Assembly (NCBI GenBank): GCA_018673175.1
Contig: JABHDF010000041.1
Coordinates: forward strand, 1 to 60,787
Reading direction: 5' to 3'
Source: Rhodobiaceae bacterium
GTDB lineage: Bacteria > Pseudomonadota > Alphaproteobacteria > RS24
Length of the DNA stretch: 60,787 bases
The translations under genes and the position numbers were made by a program. The notes beneath the pieces are model-generated. The model was given only the letters and a program-made list of their open reading frames with translations, searched no databases and was not told the DNA's origin. Positions 1 through 6,877 of this stretch are shown one piece after another; position 1 is the first letter of the stretch, and every line of letters starts with the position of its first letter.

Positions 1-64
1 ACCCAGCACCCGCCCCAATGGCAACACCGTTGATAAAATCACGCCGCGTAATTTTATGTTTCAT
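1..64 (-). CDS. N-terminus of a Tat-exported protein, probably an FAD-dependent oxidoreductase (partial)
   Basis: Only the first 21 codons lie in the window; the gene runs off the left edge. The protein begins MKHKITRRDFINGVAIGAG, a twin-arginine signal (RRDF) followed by a small-residue hydrophobic stretch, so it should be folded before export. A strong ribosome site (GGGGAGG, seven bases before the ATG) supports the start. The 'ITRRDFxNGVA' pattern recalls exported FAD/NAD(P)-binding oxidoreductases of the spermidine-dehydrogenase type; that is recollection from a short match and is weak. It follows the membrane-protein gene by 45 bases on the same strand and probably belongs to the tetR unit. 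Confidence 0.6.
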   Translation of the reverse strand, partial: MKHKITRRDFINGVAIGAGAG

Positions 65-109
65 TGGTCAGCCTCCCCATGCCTTTTCATGCGGTATTGA
101 ATGAGCGCC

Positions 110-826
110 TCAGCCATCAGCCATATTTTTTACTTGGGTTCTGAAATAGAGCCCCATTGCGATAACCGGGATAAGTAGAAGCAAGAACAGCATGTTGGCG
201 TAATCACCAATTTCTTCCGAAGCAATGCCACCAAACATGACACCTAAAAGCAGGGCATGATAAAGCACACCAAATAGGCCGAATATTGCGGCAGCTATTT
301 TTGCATCAGTCGATAACCGATAAAGCGGCGCCACCAGAAACAGGGCAAAAATGGCATACATCCAAAAACCCAAATAGTCGAATGAGGTGAAAAGGGAGAA
401 TGAAAGCGAGGGATGCAATAGCTGAAACAATTGTCCGGCCAGTTCAGCGTCATGTGACATATGCGTGGATGCTTCAACCAATTGCGGAATCGACCAAATC
501 GCAATGAACTTCGGAATGAGAAAGCACACGACCGATATCAGCAATGCGGTGCCGGCGAGAAATGAACTGATCGGGTGAGAGCTGCGGGCCGTCCAGGCAA
601 TTGTTGCGAAAAAACCTGATAGGACCAGCATGGCAATCATCTGCACCGCCCAGCCAAGGGTGAAGGCAGTGAGATTGTGGCTATACCACAGCATGCGATC
701 GCCAAATGCGCCGTGCGGCGCATCAAGCGGGAAGAAGCCCGATACGGCTCCCAAAACAACCACTAAGATAGCGGCTCGCAAGCCAAGCTTGTTAATTGTG
801 TCGTCCAAATCTTTTCGATTGCTCAT
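110..826 (-). CDS. multi-span inner-membrane protein of unknown function
   Basis: This 238-residue protein has about six predicted membrane spans (near residues 17-32, 52-78, 84-110, 143-168, 175-200 and 212-231), short loops and no enzyme motif that I recognise. The start is well supported: a GGGGGGAT ribosome site lies three bases before the ATG. It starts 26 bases after the tetR stop and ends 45 bases before the Tat-signal gene, so the three are probably co-transcribed and controlled by the TetR protein. Possible roles include a transporter, a membrane partner for the exported oxidoreductase or a stress-induced protein, but nothing in the sequence decides between them. Confidence 0.7.
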   Translation of the reverse strand: MSNRKDLDDTINKLGLRAAILVVVLGAVSGFFPLDAPHGAFGDRMLWYSHNLTAFTLGWAVQMIAMLVLSGFFATIAWTARSSHPISSFLAGTALLISVVCFLIPKFIAIWSIPQLVEASTHMSHDAELAGQLFQLLHPSLSFSLFTSFDYLGFWMYAIFALFLVAPLYRLSTDAKIAAAIFGLFGVLYHALLLGVMFGGIASEEIGDYANMLFLLLLIPVIAMGLYFRTQVKNMADG

Positions 827-852
827 TTTATCCCCCCATTGGATATCAGTCT

Positions 853-1437
853 TTATGTGCCGTAGCGCGACCGGATAATCTCTAAAATTGTTGTCTGCAT
901 TGCGGCGGCATCTTTATGCCAGCGGCGATTTTCACCCACGAATACTGTTGATCCTTCGATAAGCGACATAATAACAAGCGCCTCTGCCCTCGGTGTCGGA
1001 TGCTTTAAGACAATAAGGCAATCCTCAATGCGGGAGAGGTATTTGGTGTAAATTACATTGAGCATTTCCGCCATAACCGGCTCAATTTGGGCCATTGCCC
1101 ATAGCTGCGGAAACAAATTGTCCGAATGTAAAAATATTCCTGGAATATCGTCGAGTGCGAATAAAACCAGTTCCTCAAGCTCGACCCCGCCCGGCTTGTC
1201 TTTCAAGGCCGAAAAAGAGCTTTCATAACTGTCGCCAATGTATCGAGCGAGCGCTGATAACAGGGCTTCCCATGTCGGGAAATGGTATTGCAAAGCGCCC
1301 AGTTTAATGCCGTTTGATCTGGCCAAAGCGCGCATGGTCAATTTTGCGTAGCCTTGTGTCGCAATAATGCCGATAGCCGTCTGAAGCAATTTCTGCTTTC
1401 GATCATCAAATACTATTTTGGCATCGGTTCTAAACAT
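853..1437 (-). CDS. TetR-family transcriptional repressor
   Basis: The protein has about 194 residues from the chosen start. The N-terminal helix-turn-helix domain is typical of TetR: a helix with KLLQTAIGIIATQGY, then KLTMRALARSNGIKLGALQYHF as the DNA-reading part. The rest is a divergent ligand-binding helical domain, so the inducer cannot be read. The frame stays open to 1485, but two palindromes at 1434-1473 would then lie inside the gene. I therefore chose the ATG at 1437; the ATG at 1449 is an alternative. Neither has a Shine-Dalgarno sequence, which fits a leaderless or near-leaderless message. It leads a unit with the membrane protein and Tat-signal gene and probably represses itself and them. 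Confidence 0.85.
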   Translation of the reverse strand: MFRTDAKIVFDDRKQKLLQTAIGIIATQGYAKLTMRALARSNGIKLGALQYHFPTWEALLSALARYIGDSYESSFSALKDKPGGVELEELVLFALDDIPGIFLHSDNLFPQLWAMAQIEPVMAEMLNVIYTKYLSRIEDCLIVLKHPTPRAEALVIMSLIEGSTVFVGENRRWHKDAAAMQTTILEIIRSRYGT

Positions 1438-1451
1438 GTCAGCTGACATGT
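1434..1451. promoter_or_regulatory. perfect 18-bp palindrome over the tetR start: probable TetR operator O1
   Basis: ACATGTCAGCTGACATGT reads identically on both strands. The half-site pattern is CATGTC-N4-GACATG. It covers the proposed ATG at 1437, so a bound repressor dimer would block the transcription start. A matching site lies 22 bp away. Assignment to this TetR protein is inference from position and symmetry. Confidence 0.7.
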
Positions 1452-1476
1452 TGCGGCATGTCGGTTGACATGTCAA
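1448..1476 (-). promoter_or_regulatory. candidate tetR promoter between the two operators
   Basis: On the minus strand TTGACA (1476 to 1471) is followed after 17 bases by CAACAT (1453 to 1448), a weak -10 match. Transcription would begin near 1441, only a few bases before the ATG at 1437, consistent with the lack of a ribosome site. The -35 box is convincing; the -10 box is not. Confidence 0.4.
1456..1473. promoter_or_regulatory. imperfect palindrome, probable TetR operator O2
   Basis: GCATGTCGGTTGACATGT has the same CATGTC-N4-GACATG half-sites and spacing as O1. The centres are 22 bp apart, about two helical turns, so two dimers could bind the same face of DNA. It partly overlaps a perfect TTGACA box on the minus strand (1471-1476). 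Confidence 0.65.
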
Positions 1477-1570
1477 TTGTTGCATTGCGATTTAGCGCGA
1501 AAAAATCGAGAAAATGACCTATATTTGTCGCCAGACTACCTCCGACAAGCAGTCGATAGATAGTGTTGAT

Positions 1571-1613
1571 TGCCGTTCTATTTGCCGTTCTATTGTCGAA
1601 ATAGAACGGCAAA
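1571..1613. repeat. tandem 12-bp repeat plus inverted copy (14-bp perfect stem)
   Basis: TGCCGTTCTATT occurs twice head to tail (1571-1582, 1583-1594) and once inverted (1600-1611). The second direct copy and the inverted copy form a perfect 14-bp inverted repeat (1581-1594 with 1600-1613) around a five-base loop. It lies in the gene-free stretch of about 300 bases between tetR and tRNA-Pro. No run of T follows on either strand, so it does not look like a simple terminator. Confidence 0.75.
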
Positions 1614-1735
1614 CTGTAGATATTTTGTTGATTTTGTCTACTCCAGTCCACTCGAATGAAACGCTGTAGGCCGCAGCAAACTAAAAAAATGAGGTTTTCT
1701 GCGGTCAACAGACAAAATACGCAACTATACGATAA

Positions 1736-1812
1736 TGGTCGGGGCTGCAGGACTCGAACCTGCGACCCCCTGGTCCCAAACCAGGTGCGCTACCAGACTG
1801 CGCCAAGCCCCG
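1736..1812 (-). tRNA. tRNA-Pro (anticodon UGG)
   Basis: On the minus strand a 77-base cloverleaf starts CGGGGC and ends GCCCCG-A-CCA with the CCA encoded. The anticodon arm is CTGGT-TTTGGGA-CCAGG, giving UGG, and the T-arm contains GGTTCGAGTCC. The gene stands alone between the thioesterase and the tetR unit. Its 3' end faces the accessory-looking genes at the left edge. Confidence 0.95.
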
Positions 1813-1859
1813 ACTGACACCTGCTTAATAGAAATGTCTCTGGGTTTCAAGCAAAACAG

Positions 1860-2315
1860 CTATCTATCTTCTAATAATCTGAAAATAGCCGAACTTCGGA
1901 AAATTAAACTATCCATGGGTGGCTCTTCGCCTTCCCCAACCCAAGCATAGGCATCGACAAAGGCGGTCTTGCGAGTCGCTCGGGTGACTTTGGCCGTCCC
2001 TTGCAGCCAGTCGCCGCTTTTGGCACTGCGCAAAAACTCCGTGTTCAGCTTAATCGTCACCGAGGCGCGCTTCACCTCGCGAAACACCGAGGTTGCCGCA
2101 AGGCCATCCGCGAAGGACGATAGAAATCCGCCATGGACAATGCCGCGGCTGTTGCAATGACGCTCCAGCAACCGCACCCCTTGGCGAAACGTATCTGGGC
2201 GCGCCCAATGGAACCAAGGCCCATTATGCGTCGTAAAGGGCCCGCGTCGCACGCTTAAGCGAAACGGTTCGGGTGGCTGCAAAGCCGCTAGGTCAATTTC
2301 AGAGAAGTCAGACAT
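1860..2315 (-). CDS. PaaI/YbgC-like hotdog-fold acyl-CoA thioesterase
   Basis: The protein has 151 residues from the ATG at 2315; the open frame extends upstream to 2375 but the extension looks non-homologous. The central HGGFLSSFADGLAA segment carries the HGG...D signature of PaaI-type hotdog thioesterases, in which the Asp and helix dipole support hydrolysis of an acyl-CoA thioester. The C-terminal half has the beta-rich pattern (SVTIKLNTEFLRSA) that closes the fold. Such enzymes act as cytoplasmic tetramers, often on aromatic or medium-chain acyl-CoA; the substrate is not readable here. No operon partner is evident; the cold-shock gene lies 72 bases upstream. Confidence 0.85.
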   Translation of the reverse strand: MSDFSEIDLAALQPPEPFRLSVRRGPFTTHNGPWFHWARPDTFRQGVRLLERHCNSRGIVHGGFLSSFADGLAATSVFREVKRASVTIKLNTEFLRSAKSGDWLQGTAKVTRATRKTAFVDAYAWVGEGEEPPMDSLIFRSSAIFRLLEDR

Positions 2316-2387
2316 GGGTTTTGAGTGCCATATGCGGTTGCCGAGCGCAAGCGCAAACGCTTCACCTCCCAACAACGCGGGCGCTGA

Positions 2388-3080
2388 TTACTCGCTGCTC
2401 TCGGGTGTCGACATATCCACCAACGGTGGACCCGATGGATCCCCAGTTGGCTCTCCAGTTGGCTCTCCAATTGGCTCGGGCGCATCTTGAGCTGTGTCTT
2501 CGTGCAAAACCATCTGGCTTTCGCTGGCACTCGACTGCAACCGCGCGCCACTATCAATGCGCTTCACATCGGTTGCCATCAGCCCCTTCGGGCCATTGCC
2601 ATATTTCACCAGAATATATTGCCCGGGAACCAAAGCCTCAATCTCGGCTTTTCGAAGCACTTCCATATGCACGAAAATATCGTCGCCATCTTGTTCAACA
2701 TTGACGAAGCCAAATCCGCGAATGCGGTTGAACCATTTCACATGGGCTTGCTGAAATTCGCTGATGTTGGAAATACCCGCCAGCACGCTGGTTGGTCTTG
2801 GATTGCCAATCGGCACTTGGGCGTCGGTATTATCGATCGCTACAATCCGGTCCGCTTGCAGGCCTTGGGGCCGCTCCACCACGGTGCATTTAATGCGCGC
2901 CAACGGATATAGCGTATCATACCCCCCGCGACGCAAAGTCGAATGATGAACTAAAACGTCTACACCGCCAGCATCGGGGACGACAAACCCATATCCTTTG
3001 ACAGCGTCAAACCACTTTACAGTGCCCTCGATGAGCACGGCTTCTTCCGCTGAACCATCAGCGGTTTCTACAGAAAACAT
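2388..3080 (-). CDS. double cold-shock-domain protein
   Basis: This 230-residue cytoplasmic protein has two cold-shock domains. The first (about 17-82) has RNP1 KGYGFV and RNP2 VLVHH; the second (about 112-174) has RGFGFV and IFVHM. Both bind single-stranded RNA or DNA in this family. Single-domain Csp proteins are about 70 residues, so this is the fused long form common in alphaproteobacteria. The acidic Pro/Gly-rich tail (about 195-230) includes a short repeat, EPxGEPTGEPTGDPSG, encoded by three 12-bp copies at 2443-2478. The 160-base leader upstream is AT-rich and could carry temperature-responsive control, but I see no defined element. The ATG follows an AGAGGT ribosome site. Confidence 0.9.
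   Translation of the reverse strand: MFSVETADGSAEEAVLIEGTVKWFDAVKGYGFVVPDAGGVDVLVHHSTLRRGGYDTLYPLARIKCTVVERPQGLQADRIVAIDNTDAQVPIGNPRPTSVLAGISNISEFQQAHVKWFNRIRGFGFVNVEQDGDDIFVHMEVLRKAEIEALVPGQYILVKYGNGPKGLMATDVKRIDSGARLQSSASESQMVLHEDTAQDAPEPIGEPTGEPTGDPSGPPLVDMSTPESSE
2443..2478 (-). repeat. three 12-bp tandem copies within the cold-shock protein tail
   Basis: CCAGTTGGCTCT occurs at 2443-2454 and 2455-2466, with a diverged copy at 2467-2478. The repeat keeps frame and encodes four-residue G-E-P-x units in the disordered C-terminus. Copy number is likely to vary between strains. Confidence 0.8.
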
Positions 3081-3240
3081 TGCAAAACCTCTATTATTCT
3101 TATTGTTTTTATTACTTTAGGTTTACGCCTTTACCACTGCACGCTAACACAAATTGAACACTAGAAAAGGCAAAAAAACACCTCTTCCTTCCCCACTCTA
3201 TCAAGCTATGGCGAGACGGGTATGAGTTTCCAAAACGCGT

Positions 3241-3990
3241 TTAGCTATCGAGACTTACAAGATTATGCAGCGTCGGGGTTATTTCTTCGTTAAGAACCAA
3301 AGAGGCCGAACTGTCTAACTCTGTCGGCTCGCGGTTGAGAATAACCAACCGCGCGCCGTTATGGCGAGCCAACACCGGAAAGCCGGCGGCTGGATAAACT
3401 TGCAAAGAAGAGCCAATGGCCAAAAATAAGTCGCAAGCCAAACTGGCCGCCTCAGCGCGTTGCATAGGCGCCTCCGGCATCGCTTGACCAAAGGAAATGG
3501 TAGCTGATTTGACGATGCCCCCACAGACGGAACACGCGGGCGCGCGGCTCATTTGAGCCGCTTCAAACTCGGCCCGAATGACATCCATGTCTTGGCGCGC
3601 CTCGCACCCAAGGCAAGTGGCGTAGGTGCCATTGCCGTGAAGCTCCACAATATGCTCATCGGCGATACCGCTATCTTGATGCAGGTTGTCGATGTTTTGC
3701 GTAATCAGGGTTTTTACTTTTCCGCTTTGCACCAATTTGGCGATGGCCTTATGGCCGTCATTGGGAAAGCTTTTCCCCAGCTCATCCGCCATGGCAAATT
3801 TGCGCCGCCAGGCTTCGATGCGGTTTTCTTCGCTGGCCATAAAGTCTTGAAACATAATCGGCGCCATACGCGTCCAGACGCCGCCGGGACTGCGAAAATC
3901 TGGGATGCCACTATCCGTGCTCATGCCAGCCCCCGTGAAGACCACAACATGCTTGGCCGCTTCCACCCATTGACGCAAAACAAGGCTCAT
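3241..3990 (-). CDS. cobB: NAD+-dependent protein deacylase (sirtuin, SIR2 family)
   Basis: This 249-residue protein is a full-length bacterial sirtuin. It shows the NAD+-binding GAGMSTDSGIPDFR segment (20-33), TQNID (98-102), the catalytic His in ELHG (H118) and four zinc cysteines in two CxxC pairs (C126/C129 and C153/C156). Sirtuins remove acetyl or other acyl groups from lysines, consuming NAD+. The symbol follows the common bacterial name and does not imply a specific acyl preference; the Tyr/Arg pair of desuccinylases was not checked. Its ATG overlaps the hydrolase stop (ATGA, 3987-3990), so the two are probably translationally coupled. Confidence 0.9.
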   Translation of the reverse strand: MSLVLRQWVEAAKHVVVFTGAGMSTDSGIPDFRSPGGVWTRMAPIMFQDFMASEENRIEAWRRKFAMADELGKSFPNDGHKAIAKLVQSGKVKTLITQNIDNLHQDSGIADEHIVELHGNGTYATCLGCEARQDMDVIRAEFEAAQMSRAPACSVCGGIVKSATISFGQAMPEAPMQRAEAASLACDLFLAIGSSLQVYPAAGFPVLARHNGARLVILNREPTELDSSASLVLNEEITPTLHNLVSLDS

Positions 3991-4889
3991 AGAATTAGCT
4001 TGGCCTTATAAAAATCGATCGCTTCCGACATCGCCGCCAACCGCAACGCATTGTCCTGCAGCAGCGTAAAATGATCGCCCTCATATCCGGTCAGGCGCAC
4101 CAAGGGGCCACAGCGGCGGGCAAAATTATGCGCCGCTTCATTGGATACTATTTTATCTTTTTTCCCAATTTGAAGCAGCATAGGCGTGCGCAAAGCATCG
4201 GTCAGCAAAGACGGATTATTGCGCTCGAACGCGCCTTTCAAAAAACTATCGGGATGCAGTTCATTCTTCCAGGTCGGGCCAGCCAAATCGGCATAGGCAC
4301 GAGCTTCCGGTGAGCCCAAGACGGCGGGCTCAGCGGTCTTCACAGGCGCGATTTGCAACATCTCTGCCTTGCCTCCAAACCAACGGGTTTTGGCGCGCTG
4401 GACAATCGCTTTCATCAGAGCTTGCGACTGCGCGCCGCCGCGTTGGTGATTGCCAACATTGGCGGATAGAACCGGGTCGATAAGCGGCACTTGGGCCACC
4501 ACCGCCCGAATTTTCGGGTCGCTATGCGCCAAGTGAATGACATGTCCGCCCGAAAACGAAATGCCCCATAAACCAATGCGCTCCGCATCGACATTGCCAT
4601 GACTGCGCAGGAAATGAATCGCGTTGCGCCAGTCTTCGCGTTGACGAGGCACGGAGATAAATTGGCGCGGGGCGCCCTCGCTTTCGCCAAAGCCGCGATA
4701 GTCGAACACCAAAGCGTGGAAACCAGCATCGGCAAAAGCTTGCGCATAATCGAACAAGCCACAATCCATGGTGCCGCCGAGGCCATGCGCCAGAACCACA
4801 CCGGCCCCATTGGCGGCTTTGGTTTTCGGCTCATAGAGGCGTCCACGACAAATGTGGCGGGAAGATTTGAACTCTAAGGGGGTGATCAT
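3987..4889 (-). CDS. alpha/beta hydrolase
   Basis: This 300-residue protein has an alpha/beta-hydrolase core: the oxyanion-region HGLGG (35-39), DYRGFGES (63-70) and the nucleophile elbow WGISFSGG with S111 as probable nucleophile. The elbow is GxSxS rather than GxSxG. Asp in KKDK and His in GDHF near the C-terminus are candidates for the rest of the triad. The pattern resembles dienelactone hydrolase or acyl-esterase types; the substrate is unknown. No signal peptide is seen. It is the first gene of a two-gene unit with the sirtuin, overlapping by four bases, which suggests a functional link. Confidence 0.85.
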   Translation of the reverse strand: MITPLEFKSSRHICRGRLYEPKTKAANGAGVVLAHGLGGTMDCGLFDYAQAFADAGFHALVFDYRGFGESEGAPRQFISVPRQREDWRNAIHFLRSHGNVDAERIGLWGISFSGGHVIHLAHSDPKIRAVVAQVPLIDPVLSANVGNHQRGGAQSQALMKAIVQRAKTRWFGGKAEMLQIAPVKTAEPAVLGSPEARAYADLAGPTWKNELHPDSFLKGAFERNNPSLLTDALRTPMLLQIGKKDKIVSNEAAHNFARRCGPLVRLTGYEGDHFTLLQDNALRLAAMSEAIDFYKAKLIL

Positions 4890-5026
4890 GGCGCACTCTT
4901 ATTAGCTAATTCAGAAGAAGTCCATTGAAACATGAAGCCTCGCGCAGCGCTACTGTTTTACTCTGGGTGCGACGCTAAATAACGCGACAGATTGACCGCA
5001 CTGACCTAGAGTGAGCCAAATCAGAT

Positions 5027-5031
5027 GGAGG
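5027..5031 (+). promoter_or_regulatory. ribosome binding site that fixes the gloA start at GTG 5037
   Basis: GGAGG lies five bases before GTG 5037. The ATG at 5025 overlaps this motif and has no ribosome site of its own, so the GTG is the better start. Confidence 0.7.
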
Positions 5032-5036
5032 CAAAG

Positions 5037-5456
5037 GTGAAATATTTACATACAATGGTTCGGGTGACCGATTTAGACGCATCGCTAGAGTTTTACTGCA
5101 CCCATATGGGGCTGGAGAACTTGGGTCGCTATGACATTGAGGATGGCCGTTTTTCGCTGGTTTTCCTCGCCCCTCCTGGCCAACCCGAGGCGCAGATTGA
5201 GCTGACCCATAATTGGGACGAGAAAGAGGTCGATGAAGGCCGCAACTTTGGTCATTTGGCTTATCAAGTCGATGATATTTACGCCACTTGTGAAAAACTC
5301 AAACAAGCCGGCATTGCCATTAATCGTCCGCCGCGCGATGGACGCATGGCCTTTGTGCGCTCCCCCGACAATGTGTCGATTGAGCTATTGCAAGCCGGCG
5401 ATGCCCTGCCGCCGCAAGAGCCTTGGGCCTCGATGGAAAATATAGGTAATTGGTAA
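5037..5456 (+). CDS. gloA: lactoylglutathione lyase (glyoxalase I)
   Basis: The 139-residue product converts the hemithioacetal of methylglyoxal and glutathione to S-lactoylglutathione, detoxifying methylglyoxal in the cytoplasm. It has two beta-alpha-beta-beta-beta modules; the family's metal ligands are visible as H near the N-terminus (YLHTMVRV), E in IELTHN, H in FGHLAY and E in SIELLQ. The N-terminus MKYLHTMVRVTDLDASLEFY is typical of GloA. The GTG at 5037 is preferred over ATG 5025 because GGAGG lies five bases before it. The stop overlaps the start of the Sel1-like gene, so the two are probably co-expressed. Confidence 0.92.
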   Translation: MKYLHTMVRVTDLDASLEFYCTHMGLENLGRYDIEDGRFSLVFLAPPGQPEAQIELTHNWDEKEVDEGRNFGHLAYQVDDIYATCEKLKQAGIAINRPPRDGRMAFVRSPDNVSIELLQAGDALPPQEPWASMENIGNW

Positions 5457-6133
5457 GACACTTGGTAAATTATCTCTTCCCACTGGCCGTACTCTTGGTT
5501 TTGACGACCCTCGACATGGCCCAAGCGCAAGCCCAAGCGCAATCGCGGCGCCAAGACCCGCAAGATATCGTGCGTCAACGCCAAGCTGCCCGCAAAGCGC
5601 AACACAGCCCCTATTGGGATGGTTTCGTTTTGAAACACGAAGGCAATTGCGCGCAAGCCATTGCCAAATTGCAGCCTTTGGCCAAACGCGGGTTTGGCTT
5701 TGAAGACGCCCAAACCGCGCTCGGCGAATGCCACCTGATGCTCGCTGGCCTGCCTGCCGAAGGCGGCACAGCCCCGCCTCGTGCGCAAATGCTGGCGACG
5801 CAAGACTATGCGGTGGGCGTCGAGTGGATAAGCAAAGCGGCCAAGGCTGGCCATTTTGGCGCCCAAGGCGTTTTGGTGAGCCTTTATGCGGCTGACCTGG
5901 GGCCTACGACAAATAAAATTGACGCCGCCGAATGGGCCCATCTTTATCTTACCAACCCGCAAAGGCTAAACCTCGGCGCGCCTGTTTTGGTGGCTTTTGC
6001 CATTGAAGAGCTGGAAAAAAACATGTCGCGTACACTCTGGCTGCAAGGCAAAGAACGGGCTCGAAATTGGGCCCCGGTGTTCGACCCGGGTCAAAAGCAG
6101 TCGCAAACCAGCCCGACCCCACAAAAAAAATAG
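5450..6133 (+). CDS. exported Sel1-like repeat protein of unknown function
   Basis: The 227-residue protein starts with TTG, overlapping the gloA stop by seven bases. An N-terminal signal peptide (about 1-26, hydrophobic LFPLAVLLVLTTL ending near AQA) is followed by a Gln/Ala-rich stretch (AQAQAQAQ). The body has helix-turn-helix pairs of Sel1/TPR type, for example AIAKLQPLAKRGF...AQTALGECHLM and GVEWISKAAKAGHFGAQGVL. Such repeats usually mediate protein contacts, here presumably in the periplasm. There is no catalytic signature. The C-terminus is polar and lysine-rich. The family call is moderate and the function unknown. Confidence 0.75.
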   Translation: MVRHLVNYLFPLAVLLVLTTLDMAQAQAQAQSRRQDPQDIVRQRQAARKAQHSPYWDGFVLKHEGNCAQAIAKLQPLAKRGFGFEDAQTALGECHLMLAGLPAEGGTAPPRAQMLATQDYAVGVEWISKAAKAGHFGAQGVLVSLYAADLGPTTNKIDAAEWAHLYLTNPQRLNLGAPVLVAFAIEELEKNMSRTLWLQGKERARNWAPVFDPGQKQSQTSPTPQKK

Positions 6134-6225
6134 GCGAACAAATAAGAGAACAAATAAAAGCCATAATCCGGCTTCACGTTAGCTTTGTCGAAATTTAAAA
6201 CCAATAAATCTCAAAAGGAAAAAAT

Positions 6226-6834
6226 ATGTTTCGGATGGTCTTCCTCGTTAGTTTATTCAGTGCCCTCGCCGCGCCAGCTATGGCTGCGCAAAAAACCGCT
6301 TATTTTGCTGGCGGCTGTTTTTGGTGCACGGAAGCTGACTTTGAGAAAATTGACGGCGTGGGCGATGTCATCTCTGGCTTCATGGGCGGCAAGCAAGCCA
6401 ACCCCTCGTATAACGATGTTGCCTATGGGCGCACCACGCACCGCGAAACCGTAAAAGTACCTTACGATGATGCCAAAGTCAGTTACCAAGAGTTGCTCAG
6501 CGCGTTTTGGCGGATGCACGACCCATCGGATCCCAATGGCAGCTTTGTCGATCGGGGGCGCCACTACGGCAGCGCGATTTACTACACCGACAGCCAACAA
6601 AAACGCCTCGCCCAAGGGGCTTTAAAGGCGTTGAGCAAAGCCGATAAATTTAGCCGCCCCATTGCAACCGAGATTGCCAAAGCAGGCGCGTTTTATGCCG
6701 CAGAAGGCTATCATCAGGATTACTATAAAACGGCAGGCTATAAATATACCTATTACCGCTTTCGCTCGGGCCGCGATAATTTCATCAAGAAATATTGGGC
6801 CAACGACAAAACCCTCTATCAAGCCAGCAAATAG
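6226..6834 (+). CDS. msrA: peptide-methionine (S)-S-oxide reductase, exported form
   Basis: The 202-residue product repairs methionine S-sulfoxide in proteins. The catalytic motif GCFWC (30-34) gives C31 as the sulfur nucleophile; the family's YHQDYY also appears (near 163-168). An N-terminal signal peptide (1-21, hydrophobic, ending AMA-A) replaces the short cytoplasmic N-terminus usual for MsrA, so this copy should act in the periplasm. AAGGA seven bases before the ATG supports the start. No MsrB domain is fused, and no msrB or dedicated periplasmic electron donor lies nearby. It ends 43 bases before tRNA-Glu, which is on the other strand. Confidence 0.93.
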   Translation: MFRMVFLVSLFSALAAPAMAAQKTAYFAGGCFWCTEADFEKIDGVGDVISGFMGGKQANPSYNDVAYGRTTHRETVKVPYDDAKVSYQELLSAFWRMHDPSDPNGSFVDRGRHYGSAIYYTDSQQKRLAQGALKALSKADKFSRPIATEIAKAGAFYAAEGYHQDYYKTAGYKYTYYRFRSGRDNFIKKYWANDKTLYQASK

Positions 6835-6877
6835 GCTCTTGGGCGATGGGGTAACGATTTTGGAAAACACCAAGTCA

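Noticed and set aside
1736-1812. tRNA-Pro(UGG) as an attachment site for a genomic island covering 1-1735
   Set aside because: No integrase, no visible repeat of the tRNA 3' end and only 1.7 kb available on that side. It remains a possibility, not a feature.
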